This document shows positions 1 to 11,200 of a stretch of DNA of 64,000 bases, piece by piece. A program made the translations under genes and the position numbers. Position 1 is the first letter of the stretch. Each line of letters begins with the position of its first letter. The stretch spans positions 1 through 64,000 of the IMG/VR virus record IMGVR_UViG_3300046171_000185; one strand, written 5' to 3'. Source of the stretch: a virus. The notes under the pieces are model-generated. The model had not been told where the DNA came from. It did no database searches and saw only the letters and a program-made list of their open reading frames with translations.

Positions 1-90
1 AGCGAGCACTCTATCACGACCGCGCAGAAATGTCAAGGGGGCGCTGATAAGAATTCCCACACAGAACCTCGCAAAAACATGAGTCTTTCT

Positions 91-98
91 TATAAATA
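91..98 (+). promoter_or_regulatory. T4-type late promoter TATAAATA
   Basis: This is an exact match to the T4-family late promoter element recognised by the gp55 sigma factor. It lies 70 bases upstream of the first small gene and just upstream of a sigma-70-like promoter, so that gene may be read both early and late. Confidence 0.6.
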
Positions 99-110
99 CT
101 GATTGGAAGA

Positions 111-139
111 TTGACAATATCGCTCCGGCAGTCTATACT
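111..139 (+). promoter_or_regulatory. Strong sigma-70-like promoter (TTGACA-17-TATACT)
   Basis: The -35 box TTGACA (111-116) and the -10 box TATACT (134-139) are separated by exactly 17 bases. Transcription would start near 146, about 20 bases before the Shine-Dalgarno-like AGGA and the ATG at 168. The host RNA polymerase should read it, which suggests early expression. Confidence 0.75.
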
Positions 140-167
140 AGTAAAGTCACACCACCAGGACAAACTC

Positions 168-344
168 ATGTCAGTCGCTATCAGTCAGGCACAAAAGCAA
201 CGTTACAGAATCACCCTGGATATTGAAGTACTAGAAGACTTCAACCCGCATAACATTGATTGGGAGAACCTCTTTGAACTGGAGGGAAATGAGCAGGTGA
301 TTGATAGCTACGTAGAGGACCTGAGTAATCCTGTCAGGTGGTGA
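168..344 (+). CDS. Small acidic hypothetical protein (58 aa)
   Basis: The reading frame can be extended upstream to a TTG at 111, but that codon lies inside the -35 box. The ATG at 168, preceded by AGGA at suitable spacing and downstream of the predicted transcription start, is the better choice. The product starts MSVAISQAQKQRYR and ends with an acidic segment (DWENLFELEG). It has no signal peptide, membrane segment or recognisable domain. It is the first gene of the window and appears to have its own tandem late and early promoters. Small proteins of this kind are common in cyanophage early regions, and I cannot assign a function. Confidence 0.7.
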   Translation: MSVAISQAQKQRYRITLDIEVLEDFNPHNIDWENLFELEGNEQVIDSYVEDLSNPVRW

Positions 345-411
345 TTAATGCAGTTACTGACAGATAGTCTCAGGACAGTTAGTAACACTTAGCAGTCTTA
401 TGGCACGGGGG

Positions 412-440
412 TTGACATCAGTCTCCCTCTGTGTTATGAT
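412..440 (+). promoter_or_regulatory. Strong sigma-70-like promoter (TTGACA-17-TATGAT)
   Basis: TTGACA (412-417) and TATGAT (435-440) are 17 bases apart. The predicted start is near 447. It faces a 170-base stretch with only very short reading frames before the gene at 614, so it drives either that gene with a long leader, a micro-ORF, or a small RNA. Confidence 0.7.
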
Positions 441-471
441 GGAGGAGAGCATCAGTGAATAGACAGTGTTT

Positions 472-540
472 ATGGGGCGTTTGTTGATGCCGCCGGGGGG
501 CGTGATAAAAACGCTTAACTACCCTAACCTACAGAGGTGA
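472..540 (+). CDS. Possible 22-codon micro-ORF or leader peptide
   Basis: The frame begins at ATG 472, has an internal ATG at 487, and ends at TGA 538-540. The predicted peptide contains PPGGVIKTLNYPNL, which is not low complexity. It lies about 25 bases downstream of the predicted start of the promoter at 412-440. There is no good Shine-Dalgarno before either ATG. A second very short frame starts at GTG 455 behind GGAGGAG. It may be a real micropeptide, a leader, or chance inside a small RNA. Confidence 0.3.
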   Translation: MGRLLMPPGGVIKTLNYPNLQR

Positions 541-613
541 CAGATCAGCGAGAGATATATAAAGCGACTTACGAATTCAAAAAGGAAAAAAAAATTCCGC
601 GCAAAAAATTCTT

Positions 614-832
614 ATGGAAAAGGTTTATCACATCTATGCAAAGGAAGAGTGTTTATATAACAATCTAAACGAAGTACAATTTAATAAAACATGGAACGCC
701 CTCAACGGTATGGTTGGTCTAATGAAGACTGATTACACCTTTGAGGATTTATCATATGAGGAAGTAATTCGGCACCATGGAGGTTGTGGTACGGGTTCTT
801 CTACAGAACCTATAGGAGATGAATCATATTGA
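614..832 (+). CDS. Conserved cyanophage hypothetical protein (72 aa)
   Basis: The product begins MEKVYHIYAKEECL and contains the segment LNGMVGLMKTDYT, which I recognise as a recurrent small cyanophage protein. It ends with a Gly/Ser-rich tail (HHGGCGTGSS). No catalytic motif or membrane segment is visible. The leader is purine-rich (AAAGGAAAAAA). It follows the strong promoter at 412-440 and precedes the glycosyltransferase-like gene by 48 bases, so the two may be co-transcribed. Function unknown. Confidence 0.75.
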   Translation: MEKVYHIYAKEECLYNNLNEVQFNKTWNALNGMVGLMKTDYTFEDLSYEEVIRHHGGCGTGSSTEPIGDESY

Positions 833-880
833 CAACCTACATAAACACTGATATAATTGAACTGAAGTAATTTCAAAGAC

Positions 881-1649
881 ATGGCAAAAGGATTTACTGT
901 AAAGGCAAAAGCGCCAGTAGCAAAACAAGCAGAATGGGACATTGATGGTATCAAAGCCCGAATGAAAGGAAAGACGATTGTATTTTGTTTACCAGGGAGA
1001 GGATGTTCATTTACCTTTCTGAAGAACTTTGTACAACTGTGCTTTGATATGGTACAGAATGGAATGAGTATTCAGATTAGTCAAGACTACTCATCTATGG
1101 TTAACTTTGCACGATGTAAGTGTTTAGGTGCTAATGTATTACGTGGACCTAAGCAAGTTCCATGGGATGGTAAGTTACAGTATGATTACCAACTGTGGAT
1201 TGATAGTGACATTGTGTTTAGCACAGAGAAGTTTTGGCAGTTGTGTGATATGGCACTTGCAGAAGATGGAACAGAGAAAGAGATTGTTGGTGGATGGTAT
1301 GCAACAGAGGATGGAGTTACTACATCAGTAGCACATTGGTTAGAGGAAGAAGAGTTCCGTACTAATGGTGGAGTAATGAACCACGAAACAGTGGAATCAA
1401 TCAGTAAGAGGCGTAAGCCCTTCACTGTAGACTACACAGGTTTTGGATGGGTGCTCATTAAGAAGGGAGTATTTGAGAATCTAGAGTATCCATGGTTTGC
1501 TCCTAAGATGCAAGTCTTTGAGAGTGGTAATGTACAGGACATGTGTGGCGAAGATGTGTCGTTCTGTTTAGATGCAAAGGAAGAAGGCTTTTGAGATCTG
1601 GTGCGATCCACGTATCAGAGTTGGTCACGAAAAAACTCGCGTTATTTAA
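881..1649 (+). CDS. Glycosyltransferase-like protein (GT-A type), one frameshift
   Basis: The product of about 255 residues looks like a GT-A fold nucleotide-sugar transferase. It has a DxD-type metal-binding motif in LWIDSDIVF (near residue 108), and later TGFGWVLIKKGVF and GEDVSFC, the last resembling the ED acceptor-activating motif of family 2 enzymes. The frame as sequenced stops at 1594. Dropping one T from the TTTT at 1589-1592 restores WCDPRIRVGHEKTRV up to TAA 1647-1649, so I give the full gene. It may glycosylate a virion protein or modify another substrate. The family resemblance is my reading of motifs, and the substrate is unknown. Confidence 0.7.
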
Positions 1650-1659
1650 GAGGTAAATT

Positions 1660-1794
1660 ATGGCAATTATGAGTGGTGGGAATTATGTTCCTGCAAAACC
1701 GAAAAAGACTCGTCAAGGAAACTCACAAAACACTTTGTTATCCGCGACTTCTCGTAACAGTAAGAAAAAGCGTTATAGAGGACAAGGAAAATAA
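1660..1794 (+). CDS. Small basic conserved cyanophage protein (44 aa)
   Basis: A short gene begins at ATG 1660 behind AGAGG, 10 bases after the restored end of the glycosyltransferase-like gene. The product starts MAIMSGGNYVPAKPKK, contains TRQGNSQNT, and ends in a Lys/Arg-rich tail (KKKRYRGQGK). I recognise this pattern as a widespread small cyanophage protein. The strongly basic tail suggests nucleic-acid or acidic-protein binding, but that is inference. Confidence 0.75.
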   Translation: MAIMSGGNYVPAKPKKTRQGNSQNTLLSATSRNSKKKRYRGQGK

Positions 1795-1825
1795 GTAAAT
1801 ATATACATCAGTTATTAACTTTTGT

Positions 1826-2509
1826 ATGCCTTGTTTGATTGCGAACCTTCCCTCATATGAGGTATGGGTAAGAAAAGAATATCTCACAGACCATCAATCA
1901 GGTCATGGTGAATTTGTAAAGGGCGTCTGGGTATCGGTTAAGTCGATACCTGGGCGTGCTTTTTATTTTGAGACATATTTACCTGAATATGCAGCAATGT
2001 ATGATAAATTACCAATTAGTGCATTTGTTTCATCACCAGAACTACCAACACCTGATATGGAATTACATAATTTGCAGTTTTGGAATTGTATGGACTATGG
2101 AGTTACTGTAGTACAGAAACAATTTGTTGGTAGTATGCACTATGAATGTTATACCCGTGATTATGGCCCACAAACTGGTACATATATTTGTACAATTGAT
2201 AATTATCATCAAGATCCTGATGCAGTTGACTATGCAACAAGTGAAAATCCATCAGAACATAAGTCACATAACCTGATTGAACTAGATAATGGGCAGTTTG
2301 CATTGTATCCTAACAATAGGACACGAATTTATGACAATAGTTTGACACCTGAGGAACCAAAGATTCCAGATTTTAAGGTTTCGACTGTATATTATCAAGT
2401 TGAGAATGGTCATGACCGTGATGGACTTGGAAATGATGAAAATTATTTCTGGAAAACTGCCAAAGAACGTAAAAATATTGAAAATTCACCCGAAATCCCC
2501 GATTTTTAG
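1826..2509 (+). CDS. Conserved hypothetical protein upstream of gp25 (227 aa)
   Basis: The product begins MPCLIANLPSYEVWVRK. It is rich in Tyr, Asn and Asp, without signal peptide or membrane segment. It has an intact frame in an otherwise indel-rich stretch. A similar protein occupies the position before gp25 in cyanophages, so a role linked to the tail or baseplate is possible, but I see no domain that proves it. Inside the gene GGGCGTCTGGGTATCGG and CGATACCTGGGCGTG form a near inverted repeat (about 1921-1960), which is coding and probably incidental. Confidence 0.7.
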   Translation: MPCLIANLPSYEVWVRKEYLTDHQSGHGEFVKGVWVSVKSIPGRAFYFETYLPEYAAMYDKLPISAFVSSPELPTPDMELHNLQFWNCMDYGVTVVQKQFVGSMHYECYTRDYGPQTGTYICTIDNYHQDPDAVDYATSENPSEHKSHNLIELDNGQFALYPNNRTRIYDNSLTPEEPKIPDFKVSTVYYQVENGHDRDGLGNDENYFWKTAKERKNIENSPEIPDF

Positions 2510-2513
2510 AAAA

Positions 2514-2666
2514 ATGAACGATTTTTTAGACAACTTAGCTAATGATCAACATCAAAAGATGCTTCGTGAAATTGCAAATGATGATTTGACACCAAAAAAA
2601 CGTGACAAAAAGCAAGAAACTGAGATTTTTGAAAATCAAACTAAACCTGAACCACTTTACGAATAA
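2514..2666 (+). CDS. Small charged hypothetical protein (50 aa)
   Basis: ATG 2514 lies four bases after the previous stop. The 50-residue product (start MNDFLDNLANDQHQ) is almost entirely charged and probably helical, with a lysine cluster (PKKRDKKQ) in the middle. It is followed by a late promoter-like GATAAATA and by gp25. No function can be assigned. Confidence 0.6.
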   Translation: MNDFLDNLANDQHQKMLREIANDDLTPKKRDKKQETEIFENQTKPEPLYE

Positions 2667-2683
2667 AAAATTATAATATCGTT

Positions 2684-2691
2684 GATAAATA
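2684..2691 (+). promoter_or_regulatory. Late promoter variant GATAAATA before gp25
   Basis: The element sits in the context GTTGATAAATAAT, 22 bases before the GTG start of gp25. The identical context occurs at 34781-34793, before another late gene block. It differs by one base from TATAAATA. Confidence 0.5.
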
Positions 2692-2712
2692 ATACATAAT
2701 TGCCGTATTGTT

Positions 2713-3114
2713 GTGCCTCTAGAAAGGGTAAGTCAAGGATTTAAAGATATTAGTATGAGTTTTCAGACTAATCCTCTGACAAAAGACTTGATTGCCATGA
2801 AAAATGAAAATGCAATTGCAAGATCAGTTAAAAACATAGTATTTACGAATCCTGGAGAGAAATTTTTCAAACCAAAATTCGGATCTAGCATTTCAAACTC
2901 TCTTTTTGAAAATGCAGATGACTTAACTGCAGTTCAGATTCAAACTCAAATAGAAGAATCGGTTCAGAGGTATGAACCGAGGGTTAAATTAAGAACCGTT
3001 GATGCTAATGCCAATATAGATGGCAATTCATTTGATGTCGTTATTGTATATGACATTATAGGAGCGGACATTCCAACACAACAATTAGAATTCGTATTGC
3101 AACCAACAAGGTAA
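2713..3114 (+). CDS. 25: Baseplate wedge protein gp25
   Basis: This is the T4 gp25 / gpW-gp25 family baseplate wedge subunit, which links the wedge to the tail sheath base. The 133-residue length matches T4 gp25 (132). Recognisable segments are PLERVSQGFKDISMSF at the start, NPLTKDLIA, the family motif TNPGEKFF, and the end PTQQLEFVLQPTR. The start is a GTG. It directly precedes gp6, with two bases between stop and start, as in other T4-like cyanophages, which supports wedge assembly in one operon. The family has a lysozyme-like label in some databases, but no lytic residues are evident here. Confidence 0.95.
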   Translation: MPLERVSQGFKDISMSFQTNPLTKDLIAMKNENAIARSVKNIVFTNPGEKFFKPKFGSSISNSLFENADDLTAVQIQTQIEESVQRYEPRVKLRTVDANANIDGNSFDVVIVYDIIGADIPTQQLEFVLQPTR

Positions 3115-3115
3115 G

Positions 3116-5183
3116 ATGCCACTAGTAAATTTTACAAATTTAGACTTTGAAGAAGTCAAATCGACTCTCACAGAATATTTAAAATCAAATTCCAATTTTA
3201 CGGATTATGATTTTGAAGGTTCTAACTTATCATCAATTCTAGATGTATTAGCATATAATACGTACATTACTTCGTATAATGCCAATATGGTGGCGAATGA
3301 AGTTTTTATTGATACTGCAACTCTAAGAGAGAAATGTAATAAGCTCTTGCAAGAAATATTGGATATACACCTAAATCAAGAAAAGCAGCAACATCTTCAA
3401 TAACGTTCTTTGTTGACACAACCAACATAACCCCCGTACCAGCATCTCTAACGCTTCGTAAGGGGACCGTAGTAGCGTCTCAGGGCGTCTTTGGTACGTG
3501 GGTCGGGGTCATTCTGTATCTTAGACGATATAACCGTTCCTGTAGTAGATGGAATTGCATCTTTTAATAATATTTCCATTTTTGAAGGATCAAGTCTAGA
3601 AAAGAATTTTACATATAGTGCTAGAAATCCACAACAAAAATTTATTTTACCAAATGCTGGTATTGATACTGAATTACTCAGAGTAACCGTAAAAAATAAT
3701 CAATCCTCTACTGCATCTGTAACTTATACTCTGCAGGATAATTTATTTTATGTTGGATCGAGTTCTAAAATTTACTACCTTCAGGAAGTAGCAGATGAAA
3801 GATATGAGTTATTTTTTGGTGATGGAGTTTTTGGTCAACAACTTGAGGATCAGAATTACATAACAGTTTCGTATATCGTAACTAATGGTGATTCTGGAAA
3901 TGGAATGAACCAGTTTAGATTTAATGGTAAGATAACCTATTCTAGAAATGGATTAGAATATACAGTTACTAATGGAATATCACTGCTAACTACTGATTAT
4001 AGTTCTAGAGGTGGTGATTCAATCGAGGCAGTTGAGTCTGTTAGAAAATATGCACCAAAAATTTATGCCACTCAGAATCGTGCAGTAACTGCAGATGATT
4101 ATGAAACTCTTATTCCAGCAAGAATATATCCAGATACTGAATCAATTTCAGGTTTTGGTGGAGAAGAATTAAACCCACCACAATATGGAAAAGTTTTCAT
4201 TAGTATAAAACCAAAGTTTGGAGATTTCTTACCAAATCTGATTAAAGAAAATATTAAATTAAAATTAAAGAAGTATGCAGTTGCAGGTGTTGTACCTGAA
4301 ATCTTAGATCTCAAATATCTTTATATTGAAATAAGTTCAAAAGTTTACTACAACACAAATTTAGCACCGTCACCAGCTAGATGTTTCTTCAATAGTTTCT
4401 AATAATGCGTCTAAGTATGCAAATTCTACTGAATTAAATAAGTATGGTGCTCGGTTTAAATATAGTAAATTTTTGAAAATTATTGATGATAGTCATCCAT
4501 CAGTAACATCAAACATTACTATTATGAAGATGAGAAGAGATTTGAGGATTGTTCCAAATACATTTGCGGAATATCAAATTGGATTTGGAAATAGATTCCA
4601 TATTAGAAGTAATGATGGATATAATATAAAATCTAGTGCATTCAGAGTATCTGGAATCCAAGAAAATGTTTATATAAGTGATATTCCAAGTTCTGATGGA
4701 TTAACTGGATCTATATTCCTTTTCACCTTACCTAATGTTGGGTCAGAAAATCCAACGATCTTACGATCCAATGTGGGAAGTGTTGATTATGTAAATGGTA
4801 TAGTAACAATTAATGCTATTAATATCTTAGGTGGAATGGAAAAAGACGGTCAGCAAGTAATCGAAGTACAAGCGACTCCTTCATCAAATGACGTTGTTGG
4901 ATTACAGGATCTTTATTTGCAACTAGATAATAGTAATAGCACATTCGAAATGGTTCCAGATCAAATTGCATCGGGAATTGACCCATCAGCTTCTACTTAC
5001 ACCGTATCATCTTCATACTCAAATGGAAACTTAGTTCGCCTTGGTGGACCAGACAATGTTACACCTACTGTAGTTACTACTGCAGATATTACTACTACTA
5101 ATAATTCTTTTACTGGAACAACTTCGACTTCCGGTGCTTCTGGTGGATCATCAACACCTTCGGGTGCTGGCGGCGGTTACTAA
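3116..5183 (+). CDS. 6: Baseplate wedge protein gp6 (several frameshifts)
   Basis: This is the gp6 ring protein that joins neighbouring baseplate wedges; at about 687 residues it is close to T4 gp6 (660). The N-terminus (MPLVNFTNLDFEEVKS) is typical. The frame is broken near 3340-3350 (two extra A residues), near 3490, and at about 4379 (an extra A in GCTAGAT). The protein continues across each break: ARNIGYTPKSRKAATSS, then DDITVPVVDG, then PADVSSIVSNNASKY. The C-terminal part runs to a Gly/Ser-rich end (STPSGAGGGY). Four breaks in an essential gene argue for sequence errors, not decay. Confidence 0.9.
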
Positions 5184-5203
5184 TTCAGAAATATACAAAA
5201 AAA

Positions 5204-8200
5204 ATGGCAGAAACAAGAATCAAGTTTAGCAACATCGTTAAGAGTCAACTCCCATTATATGTGGAGAATGAGTTCCCTCTTATCTCTGAATTTTTAAAAC
5301 AGTATTATATTGGACAAGAATATAAAAGTGGACCTATTGATTTAATTCAAAATATTGATCAATATGTAAAACTAGATGAACAAACTTCAATAGATCATGA
5401 AGTAATTTTATCTGGTGATACTGATGCGTTTTCAACAACCATTAATATAAACCTTGAAGATTCACCAAAAGGAACTACGGATTTTCCTAGTTCTTATGGA
5501 CTTCTGAAACTAGGTAACGAAGTAATAACATATACAGGAAAAACTGATTCGTCCTTTACTGGATGTATTAGAGGGATTTAACGCAGTAACTTCATATCAA
5601 TCGGATTCAAATCAAGGGGATCTTGTCTTTAGTTCTACTGAAGCAGCTGATCATAAAAAGGGTGATATTGTAGAGAATTTAAGTTGTTTATTTCTTAAAG
5701 AATTTTTAAAGAAAACAAAAATTCAATTTTTACCTGGATTAACTGAAAGACCACTATCTTCTAATTTAAATCAAAATTTATTCATAAAGCAATCAAAAGA
5801 TTTTTATACTAGTAAAGGTACTGATCAGGCACATAAAATTTTATTTAAAACACTTTATGGGGTAAATGTTGAAGTTGTAAAACCAAGAGATCATTTATTC
5901 ACACCATCAAATTCAAACAATTTAGTTACATCTAATTTTTTAGTTGAACAGGTTAGTGGTGATCCAAATTCTTTAGAAAATAAAACCATATTCCAAGGCA
6001 CAAATAGTGAAACATACACCCCATTATACAACGTTGAGGAGATTAATACAGGAACTGGAAAAAATTTCTTTAAACTCTCATATGATGATGGATATAATAG
6101 AGATATTAGAGTTCTTGGATCTACGACAGGTAACTTTAAAGTTGCACCAAAAACTCATATAATTGGAAATGTTTCTGCTGGATCAACGTTTATTGATGTT
6201 GATTCAACAATTGGGTTCCCAAACTCCGGATCTCTTTACGTAGATTATCCCACAGGAGTTGCTAACCAAACTGGTATTGTATCCTATACCTCAAAAACAA
6301 TCACCCAGTTCTTAGATTGTAGTAATATTACCGAAACTTTAATTGATGGTGATACATTAAGTACAGAAGATTTTGCCTTTGTAAAACCAGATGAAAACAA
6401 TTCATCAATTGTAGTTCGCCTCTCTTCAGTTCTATCTGGATTTTCAAAACAAGATGGAATATATGATTATAAACCAGGGGATAGTTTTAATATAAAAACT
6501 CTTGGTGTTGAAGAAGATTCATTTAAATTTAAAAATTGGTTATATAATAATCCAGTAAAATATCTAATTGCAGATATTGAATTAATTGGAAATGTTTCAC
6601 CAAAAACATATAAATTAACTTTAAACAAAGATAATTATTTGCTACTTGGTGATAATGTGACTGTTACTTCAGCATCAGGTATCGAAGTTTATAATGCAGA
6701 AATTTCTGATATTATTTCGTCTAAAGTTGTAACGATCAAGACTTCTGGTAATCTTATTACTGGTACAGAATATTACTTGCAACGAAATATAAGAAAAGCA
6801 ACGTCTACATTTTTTCCACAAATTAATAAGTTTCATGCAAATATTCAGAATGTTTATAAAAAGCAATATGGAGATTCAATTTTAGTTGCATCAAACTCTT
6901 TACCTTCTTATAAAGAAAAACCAATTGTTGCAAATAAATCAACAAAAACTTTTAGTGGTACATTTGTAGGAACAACTTTAAATATAAAAGATCATGGATA
7001 TTATAGTGGAGAATCTATATCATATACCCCACAAAAAATTGTAAGACAGTTGAGATTGGTGATGGAGAAACTGCAGAAGAAACTACAATTTTGTCTTCAT
7101 TATTTGGTGGAGATACTGGTGGTGAGGGAATATATTATATCTTCAGAGTGGATCATGATAAGATAAAATTGGCAAGGTCTTTAGCTAACTTATATACCTC
7201 AAAATTTATAGTTATAGAAAGTACTACTGTTAAAGATAACATTTTAGAAAAATCTGAAACAAAGAATAAAAATACCGAGCCCCAAAAACTCTATAGAGAA
7301 ATTGCTACTCCAATTAATAGTGATGTTGAAGTAAAAACCAAACCAGGTTCTACTGGAATTTTGGTTAATGGAGTTGAAATTTTAAATTATAAATCAAGGG
7401 ATATAATTCACACAGGAAGACTAGAAGAAGTTAAAGTATCTTCACCTGGAATTGACTTTGACGTAATTAATCCACCAGAACTAACTATAACAGATCCGGT
7501 TGGAACTGATGCAACAGGATTTCTTGCGATCAATGGAAGTTTAAGAGAACTTAGAATTATTGATAAGGGATTTGATTTTACAGAAGTTCCTGTTGTCACG
7601 ATAACTGGTGGCAATGGTAAGATGCTAATGCACTAGTTAATCTAAAGTTAATTTCACACTCTCAAGAATTTTTCTCTGATCCTCAATCGAATAGAGTTGG
7701 TTTAGGAGTTACTCTTTCTACTATTGGATTTTCTACTTATCATAAGTTTAGAAATGGAGAACAGTTAGTTTATAAACCAAACTCTCAAAAAGTAGTTGGT
7801 GGACTTTCTACTGATGCAACATATTTTGCAGAAGTTATTGATGCTACTACAATTAAACTCCACAATACTGTTGGAGAGGCCATTAGTGGTATTAATACAG
7901 TTACCTTATCTTTTAATGGTATAGGAAAACATACACTTGAATGTTCTTCTAAAAAAGCAGTTGTAGATTCTATTAACATTGTTAATACTGGATCTGGATA
8001 TCAAAATAAAAAAAGATCTGTTACTTCATCGGGAATTAATACTTCCTCTGATAATATTAATATAGAAAATCATGATTATAAATCTGGAGAGATATTGCGA
8101 TATTCTTCTGGAACTACAAACATTGGCGGATTAAGTAATGGGAATAATTACTATGTTACGGTAGTTGATGATAACAACTTTAAACTATCTGAAATTGGAT

Positions 8201-11200
8201 CTGCAGATGATGAAACTTTCTTCTATAAAACTAAACAATATGTAGATTTTAACACTTCTGGTAGTGGAACACATCACTTCAATTACATTCCCATCTCAGT
8301 ATCAATTAAAGGTCCTGTTGGTATAGAAACTGTTACTGGAATTGAATCTAGTGCATATGAAGTTCAGGTTCAACCAATTTTTAGAGGAGAACTTACATCG
8401 GTACATTTATCCGATAAAGGAACTGGATATGGAACTAATGAGATTATCAACTTTAAAAAACCACCCAATGTATCGATTACTTCTGGAAAAAATGCCCAAG
8501 TTAATCCAATAGTATCTGCTGACGGAAAAATTGTTGAAGTAATTGTAAATAATGTTGGATCAGATTATACGTCTATTCCAGATGTAGACATACTCTCTTC
8601 TTCTGGAATTGGTTGTGTTTTAACTCCAATAATTGAAAATGGAATGCTTCGTGAAGTAAAAGTTATTGAACCTGGATCTGGATATATTTCTGGAGATGTT
8701 GATATTGAAATAGTTGCAACAGAAAGAGATTTTCAATTTATTCCTAGTCTGCAAACTTGGAGAGTCAATTTGTTTGAAAAATTATATAATAATAATTTAA
8801 TCGGATCTGATGATGTAATTGTTAAAGCGGCATTGAATGAAAATTCTGGATTGCAATGTTACTCATTATATGCTCCTAGAGCATTGAGACAAATGATTTA
8901 TTCTGTTAGTGAGTCAGGAAAAACTCTTTACGGAAAATTAGATCTAAAATTAGTAAACTCTCAAGAAACAGATTTTACAGATCACTCACCTATCATTGGT
9001 TGGGCTTTATGATGGAAATCCAATTTATGGTCCATATGGATATTCAAATAAAAATGGGGGAGTAGTAACCCTCATGAATTCGAGTTACAAACTTAATACT
9101 TCACGTATAGGTGGTCCACCGGTATCAGTTTTCCCATTAGGATTTTTTGTTGAAGATTTTACTTATTATGAAAATGATGATGATAAGTATCTTGACAGAA
9201 ATAATGGAAGATTTTGTATAACACCAGATTATCCAAATGGAACATATGCATATTTTGCAACAGTTAATCCAGATTCTGTAGAGTCTTCTGGAGTATTTGA
9301 AAGTTTTAAACTTCCAGTCTTTCCATATACTTTAGGTGACAAATATTATTCAACTCCTAATGAATTTAATTTCAAAAAATCATCAAACCAAGATGATTAT
9401 GACATTGAAGATAATAATTGGTGCAGAAATACAATTTCGTATAATTTAAGAGAGGATGGAGTTGATTACCCTTACATATATTCTCCAAATAATTTATCCC
9501 AAACAGGAAAAATTGTATCTACATCTAGAGGAAAAGTTTCTAGAGTAGATGTAAAAAGTTCTGGAGATAATTATAAAGTTGGAGACACTTTAAATTTTTC
9601 AGACTCAGATAATACTGGATATGGTGCTGCAGGAAAAATTTCTAGATTAAAAGGTAGAGATGTTAATAGTATTAGTGCATCTATAACCGAATTGTCTAAT
9701 GTGGAATTAATTCCTTCGAAAAAGAAAGGAACTTATGTTGTGGAATCTACATCACCGCATAATTTTAATGCATTAGATATTGTTGATGTTAATGGTATTT
9801 CTACTACATCATCAAAAATCGAAGGATTTTATACAATCGGTGTGTCTAGTGAGAGATTTGCATTAGTTGGATTAGGGACTACAGGGGTTGCTGTTGGTAA
9901 CACAAGTATTACTGGATTGGTAACATTCTTTAATGTATCTTCAAATTTAACTGGATCAAATATTGTACCTAATGATATTTTGGGCATTGGAACAGAGAGA
10001 GTAAAAGTTTTAAATATAGACACAAAAAATTCTAGATTTAGAGTTTTAAGATCTGTAGATGGAACTGTTGGTCGGTATTCATACTGTTGGATCTATCATA
10101 ATGAAGATTCTAGAAGATTTACTATTAACTCTGGATTTAAAACAACATTCAATTTAAAAGAAATAAAGAAGTATATTTTGAACCATCAGAAACTGTTGGT
10201 CTTGGAACAACCGCTGTTGGAATTGGATCAGTATTGCAATTTAGTTCTTTTGGATTAAATACTGTTGGTCTTGGAACAACTTTTGGTTCTAGTACTCTTG
10301 CAGTTCCTATTAAATCTCTTTACTTAAGAAATCATAATTTACAAACTGGTGATATATTAACATATTCCTCCAAATGGTGGAGCAGGTATTGTTTATAATG
10401 AATATCAAAGATATTGGAGTTGCGCAACTTTAGCTGATGATCAACAATTGTTTGTTGCTAAAATTTCTAATGATTTAATTGGTATTGCAACTCAAAGAGT
10501 TGGTTTGGGATCTACTGGTGGATTTGATGGTGTAGGTAATTCTTCAAAAACATTTTCTTTCACTGGAGTTGGTACTGGAATCTAATCATAGTTTTACAAC
10601 AAATTACGATAATATTTCTGGAGATGTTTCAAAGAAGAACCGTAACTGTAACTACTGATGTGAATCATGGAATTCATGCAGGACATAAGTTATCGATATT
10701 GATGTTAATCCATCATTTACGACAACTATGCTGTAAAGTACAATATACACACAGAAGAGTGTTAGTTGGTATTGAAACTTTTAGTGCAGTTGGCGTTAAT
10801 AGTTCAACTAATACTATTAATATAGTTAATCATGGATATGAAAGTGGTGATAAAGTAATTCATCACTTCAACTGCCCTGTGAAGGATTAGAAAATGATAA
10901 AATTTATTATATTGTAAAAGTTGATAATGATAATATTAAATTATCAAATACTTATTACGATTCAACTCAACTTAACACCAAGTGTTGTTGGAATTTCTAG
11001 TACATCATTTGGTGAATTTGGATCTGATCAATCCCAAAGATTGATGCATATAGAAGTTCTACCATGAACTTTGATCTGTCAGATGCTACTCTTGCGTATA
11101 CATCTCAAGCTACTCAATATTCTGCATTTAAACTTAACTTCTACCTTGATTCTAGTTGCACCAAACTTTGGGAAACTGACGGATCATCTAATAACTTCTC

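Noticed and set aside
3-47. Possible C-terminal end of a preceding gene (frame ending TGA at 45-47)
   Set aside because: Only about 14 codons are visible and I cannot assign them to a protein.
111-167. Upstream TTG start for the first small gene
   Set aside because: It is inside the -35 box of a consensus promoter and would not be on the transcript; ATG 168 has a ribosome site.
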